From assembly GCA_030746635.1 (NCBI GenBank), contig JASLMH010000024.1, forward strand, positions 1-39,075: a DNA stretch of 39,075 nucleotides. Reading direction: 5' to 3'. A model generated the notes under the pieces. The model was not told the origin of the DNA and did no database searches. It saw only the letters and a program-made list of their open reading frames with translations. Positions 32,714 to 39,075 of the stretch are shown here, piece after piece. Every line of letters starts with the position of its first letter. Position 1 is the stretch's first letter. The stretch is from Alphaproteobacteria bacterium (GTDB lineage Bacteria > Pseudomonadota > Alphaproteobacteria > GCA-2731375). A program made the translations under genes and the position numbers.

Positions 32714-33706
32714 ATGGAAAAACCCTATCTGCTGTTCCTGGGCGACGCGGCCGATCAACTGGCCGCCAAGACGGCCACCGGCATAGCCGATTGGCGGCCG
32801 GAATGGTGCGTCGGACAGATGCGGCTACCGGGCTGCCAGGCCGATACCGGACTGGCGGATGTCTCGATCGCCGAGGCGGCATCGCGTGGCGCCAGGACGC
32901 TGGTGATCGGCGTCGTCAATTCCGGCGGCGTGATGCCGGCAAGCTGGAGTGACAGCATTGCCGAGGCGCTGGCCGCCGGCTTGGACGTGGCCAGCGGCCT
33001 GCACAGCCGCCTGGAATCGTTTCCGGCGATCCGTCAGGCGGCGGAACGGCATGACCGCAAGCTGTTCGATCTGCGCCACGGCGAGCGCACCTTCGGCACG
33101 GCCAAGGGGATCAGGCGGTCCGGCAAGCGGCTGTTGACCGTCGGTACCGATTGCTCCTGCGGCAAGAAATACACCGCCCTGGCCATCGAACGGGCGATGC
33201 GCGAACGGGGCATGGCGGCCGATTTCCGTGCCACCGGGCAGACCGGCCTGTTCATTGCCGAACGCGGCGTGGCGATCGATGCCGTGGTGGCCGATTTCAT
33301 ATCCGGTGCCGCCGAATGGCTGAGCCCCGACAACGCGGCCGATCATTGGGACGTGATCGAGGGTCAGGGCTCGTTGTTCCATGCCGCCTTCGCCGGCGTG
33401 TCGCTGGGCCTGCTGCATGGATCGCAACCGGACGCCCTGGTGCTATGCCACGAGCCGACCCGACGCCACATGCGCGGCCTGCCCGAGGCGCCGATACCGG
33501 ACCTCGACGATTGCATCCGGCAGAACCTGACGCACGCCCGGCTGACCAACCCCGATTGCCGGATGCTGGGTGTTTCGATCAACACCGCGGCGCTTTCGCC
33601 GACCGAGGCCGATGCCTATCTGGCCGAGACCGAGGCCCGCCTCGGCCTGCCCTGCCTGGATCCGATGACCGGCGACCCGGGCCGTTTCCTCGACCAGCTG
33701 GCCTAG
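32714..33706 (+). CDS. dgcN: DgcN-like D-glutamate N-acetyltransferase (DUF1611)
   Basis: The 330-residue product is a DUF1611 protein of the DgcN type. It has a P-loop-like VGTDCSCGKKYTALAIERAM (about 142-161), FRATGQTGLFIAERGVAID, VVADFISGAAEWLSP and WDVIEGQGSLFH, all characteristic of the family. DgcN acetylates D-glutamate. The acetylated product is then handled by DgcA, encoded next, to feed D-glutamate into L-glutamate metabolism. The start at ATG 32714 lies 21 bases after the previous gene. The pair with dgcA strongly supports the assignment; within DUF1611 other activities exist. Confidence 0.87.
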   Translation: MEKPYLLFLGDAADQLAAKTATGIADWRPEWCVGQMRLPGCQADTGLADVSIAEAASRGARTLVIGVVNSGGVMPASWSDSIAEALAAGLDVASGLHSRLESFPAIRQAAERHDRKLFDLRHGERTFGTAKGIRRSGKRLLTVGTDCSCGKKYTALAIERAMRERGMAADFRATGQTGLFIAERGVAIDAVVADFISGAAEWLSPDNAADHWDVIEGQGSLFHAAFAGVSLGLLHGSQPDALVLCHEPTRRHMRGLPEAPIPDLDDCIRQNLTHARLTNPDCRMLGVSINTAALSPTEADAYLAETEARLGLPCLDPMTGDPGRFLDQLA

Positions 33707-33716
33707 GTGGCGGGCG

Positions 33717-34697
33717 GTGCGCGGCCTCAGCGTCCGCCAGGATGAGTTTCCGATCCAAGGCAGCTTCACCATTTCGCGCGGCAGCCGGACGGCGGTCCAG
33801 GTGCTGGTGGCGGAGATCATTGACGGCGATTGCCGGGGCCTGGGCGAATGCGTGCCCTACGCGCGCTATGGCGAAGGCCTGGCCTCGGTGCGGCGGCAGA
33901 TCGAGGGGGTGAGGCCGGCCCTGGCCGACGGCTTGGACCGCCAGGGGTTGGCGGACGCCCTACCGCCCGGCGCCGCCCGCAACGCCCTGGATTGCGCGCT
34001 GTTCGATCTGGAAGCCAAACAGGGCGGCCGCCGGGCCTGGGAGATCGCCGGTCTGCCGGCACCGGGCCCGCTGACCACCGCCTTTACCCTCAGCCTCGAT
34101 TCGCCGGCGGCGATGGCCCGGGCGGCCCGGGCCGCCGCCGGCCGGTCGCTGCTGAAGTTGAAGCTTGGCGGCGACGGCGACGTCGAACGGGTCGCGGCGG
34201 TCCGCCAGGCGGCGCCCGGGGCGCGAATCATCGTCGACGCCAACGAGGCCTGGTCCCCGGCGATGCTGGCGCCCTTCTCGCGGGCGTTGGCCGATCTGCG
34301 GGTGGAATTGATCGAGCAGCCGCTGCCGGCCGGCGGCGACGAGGTGCTGGCGGCGACGGCGCGACCGGTGCCGGTTTGTGCCGATGAATCCTGTCATCAC
34401 CGCGGCGACCTGGATCGTCTGGCGGGTCGCTACGACTTCGTCAACGTCAAGCTGGACAAGACCGGCGGCCTGACCGAGGCCCTGGCCCTGGTCCGGCAGG
34501 CGCGCCAGCAGGGCTTCGGCGTCATGGTCGGCTGCATGCTGGCGACCTCGCTGGCGATGGCGCCGGCGACGTTGATCGGCGGTCTGGCGGAATTCGTCGA
34601 TCTGGATGGGCCGCTGCTTTTGGCGACCGATCGCGACCAGGCCCTGGTCTATCGCGGCGACCAAGTCGAGCCGCCGACGGCGGCGCTATGGGGCTAG
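33717..34697 (+). CDS. dgcA: DgcA-like N-acetyl-D-glutamate racemase (enolase superfamily)
   Basis: The 326-residue product has an enolase-superfamily fold with a dipeptide-epimerase-like active site: KLKLGG with the two catalytic Lys (about residues 145-147), VDANEAW, IEQPL, and CADES as metal ligands in turn, and VKLDKTGG with the second-face Lys. Such enzymes epimerise the alpha carbon. In the DgcN-DgcA pathway it racemises N-acetyl-D-glutamate. The start is GTG at 33717, 10 bases after the dgcN stop, giving the usual N-terminus ending GSFTISRG. It is the last gene of the run that began with the HtrA-like protein. Confidence 0.88.
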   Translation: MRGLSVRQDEFPIQGSFTISRGSRTAVQVLVAEIIDGDCRGLGECVPYARYGEGLASVRRQIEGVRPALADGLDRQGLADALPPGAARNALDCALFDLEAKQGGRRAWEIAGLPAPGPLTTAFTLSLDSPAAMARAARAAAGRSLLKLKLGGDGDVERVAAVRQAAPGARIIVDANEAWSPAMLAPFSRALADLRVELIEQPLPAGGDEVLAATARPVPVCADESCHHRGDLDRLAGRYDFVNVKLDKTGGLTEALALVRQARQQGFGVMVGCMLATSLAMAPATLIGGLAEFVDLDGPLLLATDRDQALVYRGDQVEPPTAALWG

Positions 34698-35057
34698 ATT
34701 CCAGCCGGCGGCGTCGTAATACAGATTCGCTTCTCGGAAAGGATGCTAAACAAAACCCTAATAGAGATGAAAACCAACCGCCGCGGTTCCGTTACAATTT
34801 CAACAAAATCGCAGATTTCGGGCATCTTGATCTTTGTCAACACGGGGCCATGGCGGCGCTTTGCTCGGCAAATCGAGCTTTACCGACCGTTATTGCTTCC
34901 TGTGACAATGATCACTTGCGAAAAACCGGGCTGCTTCGTATATTTCAACCACGCCGCTCCAATTCCGGGCAAGCCGAGGTAGGCGGTACGGTCCCGGGTA
35001 GGCGGTTGGTATGCCACTGCTGCAATTGGTTTGTTCAAGGAATAGGAGGACCTTAAG
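34698..35057. other. flp: AT-rich upstream region of the Flp pilus locus
   Basis: This 360-base region is clearly lower in GC than its surroundings: line 34741-34800 has 26 G/C in 60 by hand count. It should hold the flp promoter. Two exact 10-bp direct repeats, GGTAGGCGGT, lie at 34978-34987 and 34997-35006, 19 bases apart. No unambiguous -35/-10 or -24/-12 pair was found. No gene is supported. Confidence 0.5.
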
Positions 35058-35261
35058 ATGTTAGGTCTCATTACCAAAGTACAGTCCAGGTATCACGACC
35101 TGAACGCGTTCTTCCAGGACAAGACTGGCGCAACCGCTGTCGAATATGGCCTGATCGCCGCTGGTATCGCGGTGGCCATCATCGCGGCGGTGTTTGCCCT
35201 CGGTGACGAGGTCAAGGGCTTCTTCGAGGATATCCAGAGGCAACTGGGGTCCGCTAACTAA
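35058..35261 (+). CDS. flp: Flp-family type IVb pilin
   Basis: The 67-residue product is a small Flp pilin. It has a basic leader, then the prepilin peptidase site G-ATAVEYGLIAAGIA, with the conserved Glu and Tyr after the cleavage Gly, and one hydrophobic helix. After cleavage it would assemble into the tad-type adhesive pilus. The ribosome binding site ATAGGAGGACCTTAAG is strong, which fits an abundant structural protein. It is followed by a terminator hairpin and then the cpaA-like peptidase gene, as in tad loci. Confidence 0.95.
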   Translation: MLGLITKVQSRYHDLNAFFQDKTGATAVEYGLIAAGIAVAIIAAVFALGDEVKGFFEDIQRQLGSAN

Positions 35262-35292
35262 GCGCTGCGTGACCTGACTGTCGAAAAGCAGG

Positions 35293-35321
35293 CCGGGGCA
35301 TCCGCAATCGCGGTGCCCCGG
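35293..35321 (+). terminator. flp: Intrinsic terminator after flp
   Basis: CCGGGGCA (35293-35300) pairs with TGCCCCGG (35314-35321), extended by a GT wobble and a GC pair on the flank, and is followed by TCTTGTTTTTG. It separates the abundant pilin mRNA from the downstream assembly genes. Confidence 0.85.
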
Positions 35322-35365
35322 TCTTGTTTTTGCGGCCGGCCATTGCGGCCAATGGGATATGCCTC

Positions 35366-35857
35366 GTGCTGTTCGCGCTGACGCTGATTTTTCCGCTCGT
35401 CATGGTGCTGGCGATGATCAGCGACCTGCGCAAGTTCGAAATTCCGGACGCACTTTCGCTGTTGCTGGTCGTGGCCTTTGTGCCGGTGGCGTTGCTAGCC
35501 GGTCGCGGCTGGGTGGAGATCGCCTGGACCTTTGGACTTGCCGCCTTGGTGTTGCTGGCCGGTATTGGGTTGTTCATGGCCGGCGTCATGGGCGGCGGCG
35601 ACGGCAAGCTGCTGGCGGCGGCGACATTGTGGACCGGACGCGAGCAACTGGCCGAATTCCTGATCCTGACCGCCCTGGCCGGTGGTGCGGTGGCGCTGAC
35701 TCTGCTGCTTTTCCGGCGCTGGCCCTTGGCCGACGGTCTGCGCCGGATCGAAGTTCTACGGCGCCTGCACGAAAGGAAGAAGGATGTCCCCTATGCGGTG
35801 GGCATCGGGGCGGCCGGACTGATGGTCTATCCGAATCTGCCCCTGCTTGCCGGATAG
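35366..35857 (+). CDS. cpaA: Type IV prepilin peptidase, CpaA/TadV family
   Basis: The product (163 residues from GTG 35366) is an A24 aspartic prepilin peptidase with about four to five membrane helices. The catalytic Asp residues are in MISDLRKFEIPDALS and GVMGGGDGKLLAA, both intact. It should process the Flp leader at the inner membrane. The start is uncertain: the open frame extends to a TTG at 35324 inside the flp terminator, which is unlikely to be used; GTG 35366 lacks a strong ribosome binding site. A 225-base gap to cpaB follows. The order flp, cpaA, cpaB, cpaC is that of tad/cpa loci. Confidence 0.88.
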   Translation: MLFALTLIFPLVMVLAMISDLRKFEIPDALSLLLVVAFVPVALLAGRGWVEIAWTFGLAALVLLAGIGLFMAGVMGGGDGKLLAAATLWTGREQLAEFLILTALAGGAVALTLLLFRRWPLADGLRRIEVLRRLHERKKDVPYAVGIGAAGLMVYPNLPLLAG

Positions 35858-35955
35858 CTGCATCGGTCGGCGCCGGGAAGATGTTCCGAGCCGGACGGCG
35901 GGGCGTGTATATCTAAATGATCTCTTTAAGGATTTTGCGTAACTTATTGATCTTA

Positions 35956-35985
35956 TTGACGGGGCGACAAAAAGATGGCCATAAT
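35956..35985 (+). promoter_or_regulatory. cpaB: Possible promoter for cpaB
   Basis: TTGACG (35956-35961) and CATAAT (35980-35985) are separated by 18 bases in a locally AT-rich stretch, about 97 bases before the cpaB start. Visual match only. Confidence 0.4.
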
Positions 35986-36082
35986 CGGCTGTTACGGCTC
36001 AAATTTCCGATTGACGAGCCGATCACCGTCGCTCGGCGGGCGACCGCGGTGACGATAATGGCTCGAGCTTGAGGGTGCAGAG

Positions 36083-37684
36083 GTGTACCTGGCGCGCATT
36101 TTGCTGATCGTTGCCGCGCTTGCCGTTGCAGCCGTCACGGCCTTCCTGGTCCGCAACTATTTGCAGGGCAAGGAGGCCGAGATTGCGCAGAACGGCAAAC
36201 AGGAGGAAAAGGAACAACTGCCTTCGGTGAAGGTGCTGGTGGCGGTGCGCGACCTGCCGGCCGGCAGCATCGCCACGACGGACATGTTCCGCTGGCAGAA
36301 TTGGCCCGAGGAGGGCCTGGCGGAGGAATTCATCGTCGAAGGCCGCGACGGCGAGGTGAAAAAGCCCGAGGATCTGGTCGGCTGGGCGGTGCGCCGGGCG
36401 ATCTCCATCGGCGAGCCGATTGTCACGAAGCGCCTGATCAAACCCGGCGAGGCGGGATTCCTCGCCGGCGTGCTGGCGCCGGGCATGCGGGCGGCGACCA
36501 TCAACGTCACCGCCGAGACCGGCACGGCCGGCTTCATCCTGCCCGGCGACCGGGTCGACGTGGTCCTAACGCAGGAGGTTCGCCAAGGCGAGGAGGATGC
36601 CGGCGGCCGCAACAAGATCGTCAGCGAGACCGTGTTGAGCGACGTCCGGGTGCTGGCCATCGATCAGACCTTCGACGATGTCGAGGAGCAGACCCGGGTC
36701 GGCAAGACCGTGACCGTGGAATTGACCCTGAAAGAGGCCGAGGGCCTGGCGGTGGCCAAGCGCATGGGCCGTCTTTCGCTGGTCCTGCGCAGTCTGTCGC
36801 GCAATGCCGAAGTCGAACAGCCTTCGGCCTTCACCTCGGACGAAGAGGTCAGCCGTTTCCTTCGCGTTCGATCCTCGGCCGTGCCGCGGGTGCTGGTAGC
36901 CAGGCACGGGCTGCCGGCCGGCACCTTGCTGCGGGACACCGACTACACCTGGTTCCAGCTGGAAACCGGCGCCAACTTCGAGGGCATGATCGTCGAGGCC
37001 TATGTCTCGGAGGTGGCGTTGCGCGGGTCCTATCTCAAGTCGGCGGTGGATGCCAGGGGGCCGATCATGCAGACCAATATCATCCGGCCCGGTCAGCAAG
37101 GCTTCATCGTCGCCGCGCTGGCCCCGGGCATGCGCGCCGTCAGCGTTTCGGTGACCCAGGTGTCGGGTGTTTCGGGTTTCGTCTCGCCCGGCGACCGGAT
37201 CGATCTGCTGCTGACCCATGAAGTGGTGGACTCGTCCGAGAAACCGGTGTTGACGCCGCGCCGCTTCGCCGAGACCATCCTGCGCGACCTGCGCCTGCTG
37301 GCCATCGAACAGACCGTCGATGCCACTACCGGCAAACCGGTGATCGGGCAAACGGTGACCATCGAAGTTACGCCGGTCCAGGCCGAGGTCGTCGCGCTTG
37401 CCTCCTCGATGGGGGAGATTTCGCTCACCCTCCGTTCGGTGCCGTCGGCCGACAACGGGCAGGACGCCGCGGACAAGGAGCAGGTAACGGATATTTCGAT
37501 CAGCGAGGCGTTGCTGGATCAATTGATCCTCGGCACCGCCCGCGATCCGAACTTCATTCGCCGCCGCTCCGAATTGGCGAACGAGGAAGACACGCCCATC
37601 GGCGACGCCGCCGCCGCCCTGGGCGGCAGGTCGGTGACCGTCTATCGCTCCACCGCGCCCTCAACCGTCATCATCGAGAGGTAG
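36083..37684 (+). CDS. cpaB: CpaB/RcpC-family pilus assembly protein with two tandem modules
   Basis: The 533-residue product is about twice the usual CpaB (250-320 residues). It has a membrane anchor (about 3-23), then two copies of the SAF-RcpC module. Copy 1 (about 48-240) has VLVAVRDLPAG, GEAGFLAGVLAPGMRA, ILPGDRVDVVLT, and VLAIDQTFDD. Copy 2 (about 267-455) has VLVARHGLPAG, GQQGFIVAALAPGMRA, VSPGDRIDLLLT, and LLAIEQTVDA. The repeats are diverged, so this is an old duplication rather than a recent copy. The C-terminal 75 residues are unlike CpaB. The start is GTG 36083 with GAGGG upstream. The CpaC gene follows after 4 bases. The second module may add periplasmic or peptidoglycan-contact surface. 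Confidence 0.92.
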   Translation: MYLARILLIVAALAVAAVTAFLVRNYLQGKEAEIAQNGKQEEKEQLPSVKVLVAVRDLPAGSIATTDMFRWQNWPEEGLAEEFIVEGRDGEVKKPEDLVGWAVRRAISIGEPIVTKRLIKPGEAGFLAGVLAPGMRAATINVTAETGTAGFILPGDRVDVVLTQEVRQGEEDAGGRNKIVSETVLSDVRVLAIDQTFDDVEEQTRVGKTVTVELTLKEAEGLAVAKRMGRLSLVLRSLSRNAEVEQPSAFTSDEEVSRFLRVRSSAVPRVLVARHGLPAGTLLRDTDYTWFQLETGANFEGMIVEAYVSEVALRGSYLKSAVDARGPIMQTNIIRPGQQGFIVAALAPGMRAVSVSVTQVSGVSGFVSPGDRIDLLLTHEVVDSSEKPVLTPRRFAETILRDLRLLAIEQTVDATTGKPVIGQTVTIEVTPVQAEVVALASSMGEISLTLRSVPSADNGQDAADKEQVTDISISEALLDQLILGTARDPNFIRRRSELANEEDTPIGDAAAALGGRSVTVYRSTAPSTVIIER

Positions 37685-37688
37685 CTGC

Positions 37689-39075
37689 GTGCCGGTATTC
37701 CGAGTTCACATGCACGCCCTGCTGACGCTGATCGCCTTCGGCCTATGCGGCCCTGCCTGGGCGCAGACCCAGAAGATCGAGGTGCCGACCGAAACCGGCG
37801 AAACGATCGAGATCGGCACCCTGGAACTGGAAAAGGGCTTGCCGGCGCGGGCGATCAATCTGCCGATCGGCAAGGCGCGGCTGATGCGGTTGCCGATGGA
37901 AGTGCGCGACGTCCTGGTGGCCAATCCGGCCACCGCCAACGTGGTGATCAAGACACCCCGGCTGATCTATCTGGTCGGCCTGGCGGTCGGCGGCACCAAC
38001 GCGTTTTTCCTCGACGCCGACGGCAAGGAGTTGCTGCGGCTGGAAATCCAGGTGCAGCTCGACGTCGTCGCGGTCAAGCAGACCATGGTGAAATTGCTGC
38101 CCGACGCGGACGTCAAGGTCACGGCGGTGAATTCCCATCTGTTCCTGACCGGCACCGTGCGCTCGCCCGGCACGTCGGAAAATGCCCGGCAGATCGCCCT
38201 GCGCTTCGTCGAGGCGGAGGCCAACGTGGTCAACATGCTCGCCGTGATCGAGGATCAACAGGTCCTGTTGCAAGTCCGGGTGGCGGAGATTTCCCGCAAT
38301 GTGCTTAAGGAACTGGGAATCAACCTGTTCGATGTTACCACCAATGCCTTCACCACGCTGACCTCGGGCGATTTCGCGGTGCGGCTCGGTAGTACGAACC
38401 CGACCACCGATACCCCTTTCATCAACACTGCGCTGACCTATGCGCCGGCCACCGGCGATGCCTTGACGGTGGCGATCAACGCGCTCGAACGAAACGGCCT
38501 GATCAAAACCCTGGCCGAACCGAACCTGACCACGGTGTCGGGCGAGCCGGCCACCTTCCTGGCCGGCGGCGAGTTTCCGATCCCGGTTTCCTCGGATCAG
38601 GGTGACATCGCCATTCAGCAGGAACCGTTCGGGGTGGCTCTGAACTTCACGCCGGTGGTTCTGAACAGCGGCCGCATTTCCTTGCGTATCTTCACCGAGG
38701 TCAGCGCCCTGTCCAACGAGGGCGCGATCACCCTGGCCAATATTCAGGTGCCGTCGCTGACCGTGCGGCGGGCGGAAACCACCGTGGAACTGCCCTCGGG
38801 CGGCAGCCTGGTCATCGCCGGTCTGTTGCAGGAGAACTCCACCACCGGCGTGCGCGGCGTGCCGGGCCTGAAGGACGTGCCGATCCTGGGCAGTCTGTTT
38901 CGCAACAGCACCCTGGAGAAGGCGGAAACCGAGTTGATCGTGGCGGTGACCTGTTTCCTGGTCCGGCCGATCGATCGCAAGAACGCGATCTCGCCCATCG
39001 ACGGCTTGATTCCGCCCAGCGACTACGATCTATACCTGCTGGGTCGGCTGCATGGCGTCTATGCCGGGGACGAGG
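37689..39075 (+). CDS. cpaC: CpaC/RcpA secretin, truncated by window edge
   Basis: The frame runs without a stop from GTG 37689 to the last base, giving at least 462 residues. It has a signal peptide (LLTLIAFGLCGPAWA), then an N-terminal pilus-assembly domain (LELEKGLPARAINLP, MRLPMEVRDVLVANPATANV), a BON-like region (LTGTVRSPGTSENARQI), and the secretin domain: LLQVRVAEISRNVLKELGI, LIKTLAEPNLTTVSGEPATF, GGEFPIPV and VPGLKDVPILGSLFR. This is the outer-membrane channel of the Flp (tad) pilus. The C-terminal tail after NAISPIDG appears normal but the stop is outside. It follows cpaB after 4 bases. An ATG at 37710 is a possible alternative start inside the signal. Confidence 0.95.
   Translation, partial: MPVFRVHMHALLTLIAFGLCGPAWAQTQKIEVPTETGETIEIGTLELEKGLPARAINLPIGKARLMRLPMEVRDVLVANPATANVVIKTPRLIYLVGLAVGGTNAFFLDADGKELLRLEIQVQLDVVAVKQTMVKLLPDADVKVTAVNSHLFLTGTVRSPGTSENARQIALRFVEAEANVVNMLAVIEDQQVLLQVRVAEISRNVLKELGINLFDVTTNAFTTLTSGDFAVRLGSTNPTTDTPFINTALTYAPATGDALTVAINALERNGLIKTLAEPNLTTVSGEPATFLAGGEFPIPVSSDQGDIAIQQEPFGVALNFTPVVLNSGRISLRIFTEVSALSNEGAITLANIQVPSLTVRRAETTVELPSGGSLVIAGLLQENSTTGVRGVPGLKDVPILGSLFRNSTLEKAETELIVAVTCFLVRPIDRKNAISPIDGLIPPSDYDLYLLGRLHGVYAGDE

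Noticed and set aside
34998..35030. Sigma-54 promoter candidate (tGGtatgccactGC) before flp
   Set aside because: The GG to GC spacing is one base short of the -24/-12 requirement.
35324..35365. TTG start for the cpaA-like gene at 35324
   Set aside because: It lies in the T-run of the flp terminator, lacks a ribosome binding site, and adds residues not expected before the first helix.
1..39075. CRISPR arrays, tRNA or rRNA genes, insertion sequences, prophage genes
   Set aside because: No regularly spaced repeats, cloverleaf-like sequences, transposase or phage motifs were recognised on either strand.

Overview
The window is a GC-rich chromosome segment that looks alphaproteobacterial, most like Rhodospirillales or a relative. 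The signs are a COQ9-family gene beside peptide deformylase, an alphaproteobacterial-type S21, an MlaE with a STAS domain, DctPMQ TRAP genes, and the start of a tad/cpa (Flp pilus) locus. No rRNA, tRNA, CRISPR array, insertion sequence or prophage was seen. Most genes sit in short, tightly spaced operons.

Layout. 0-1 kb: the end of a reductase-like SDR gene, folB, and a tiny Arg-rich ORF. 1-4.6 kb: a DHA2 drug exporter, then rpsU and def divergent around a region with a perfect 28-bp inverted repeat, with coq9 overlapping def. 4.6-6.6 kb: a possible thioredoxin-like gene remnant and a lower-GC CPA2 antiporter. 6.6-11.1 kb: an Mla-type lipid transport operon (permease, ATPase, MCE protein, lipoprotein) ending in a crotonase-like gene. 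11.2-14.4 kb: hydroxypyruvate isomerase-like, LLM oxidoreductase and YhhN genes, converging on an SDR gene. 14.5-18 kb: a TRAP 2-oxo acid/carboxylate-type transporter. 18-20.7 kb: a small membrane protein, a CBS-BON protein, an exported rhodanese and a cytochrome c. 20.8-24 kb: a chimeric ORF and a class III aminotransferase. 24.2-27.9 kb: a GAF/HD-GYP phosphodiesterase and a CHASE2 adenylate cyclase. 28-34.7 kb: one compact run (inactive HtrA-like protein, MlaC, Sel1 protein, MlaA, gamma-carbonic anhydrase-like protein, DgcN, DgcA). 34.7 kb to the end: flp, cpaA, cpaB, cpaC (cut by the window edge).

How the genes fit together. The two Mla clusters, about 18 kb apart, together supply permease, ATPase, MCE protein, periplasmic carrier and outer-membrane lipoprotein, so they probably form one lipid transport pathway. 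The 28-34.7 kb run links it with an HtrA-like PDZ protein and a D-glutamate catabolic pair, giving an envelope theme. The HD-GYP and cyclase genes upstream may tie this to second-messenger signalling, but that is inference.

The most unusual item is the 615-codon ORF at 20824-22671. It joins the N-terminal part of a large SF1-type AAA helicase, with a damaged Walker A motif, to the second half of a thiamine-diphosphate enzyme, in one uninterrupted frame. Other items worth a look are a CpaB with two complete tandem modules, an HtrA-like protein lacking all three catalytic residues, a 15-Asp tract inside peptide deformylase, an apparent CTG start for rpsU, and an MlaA with a long repeat-bearing N-terminal extension.
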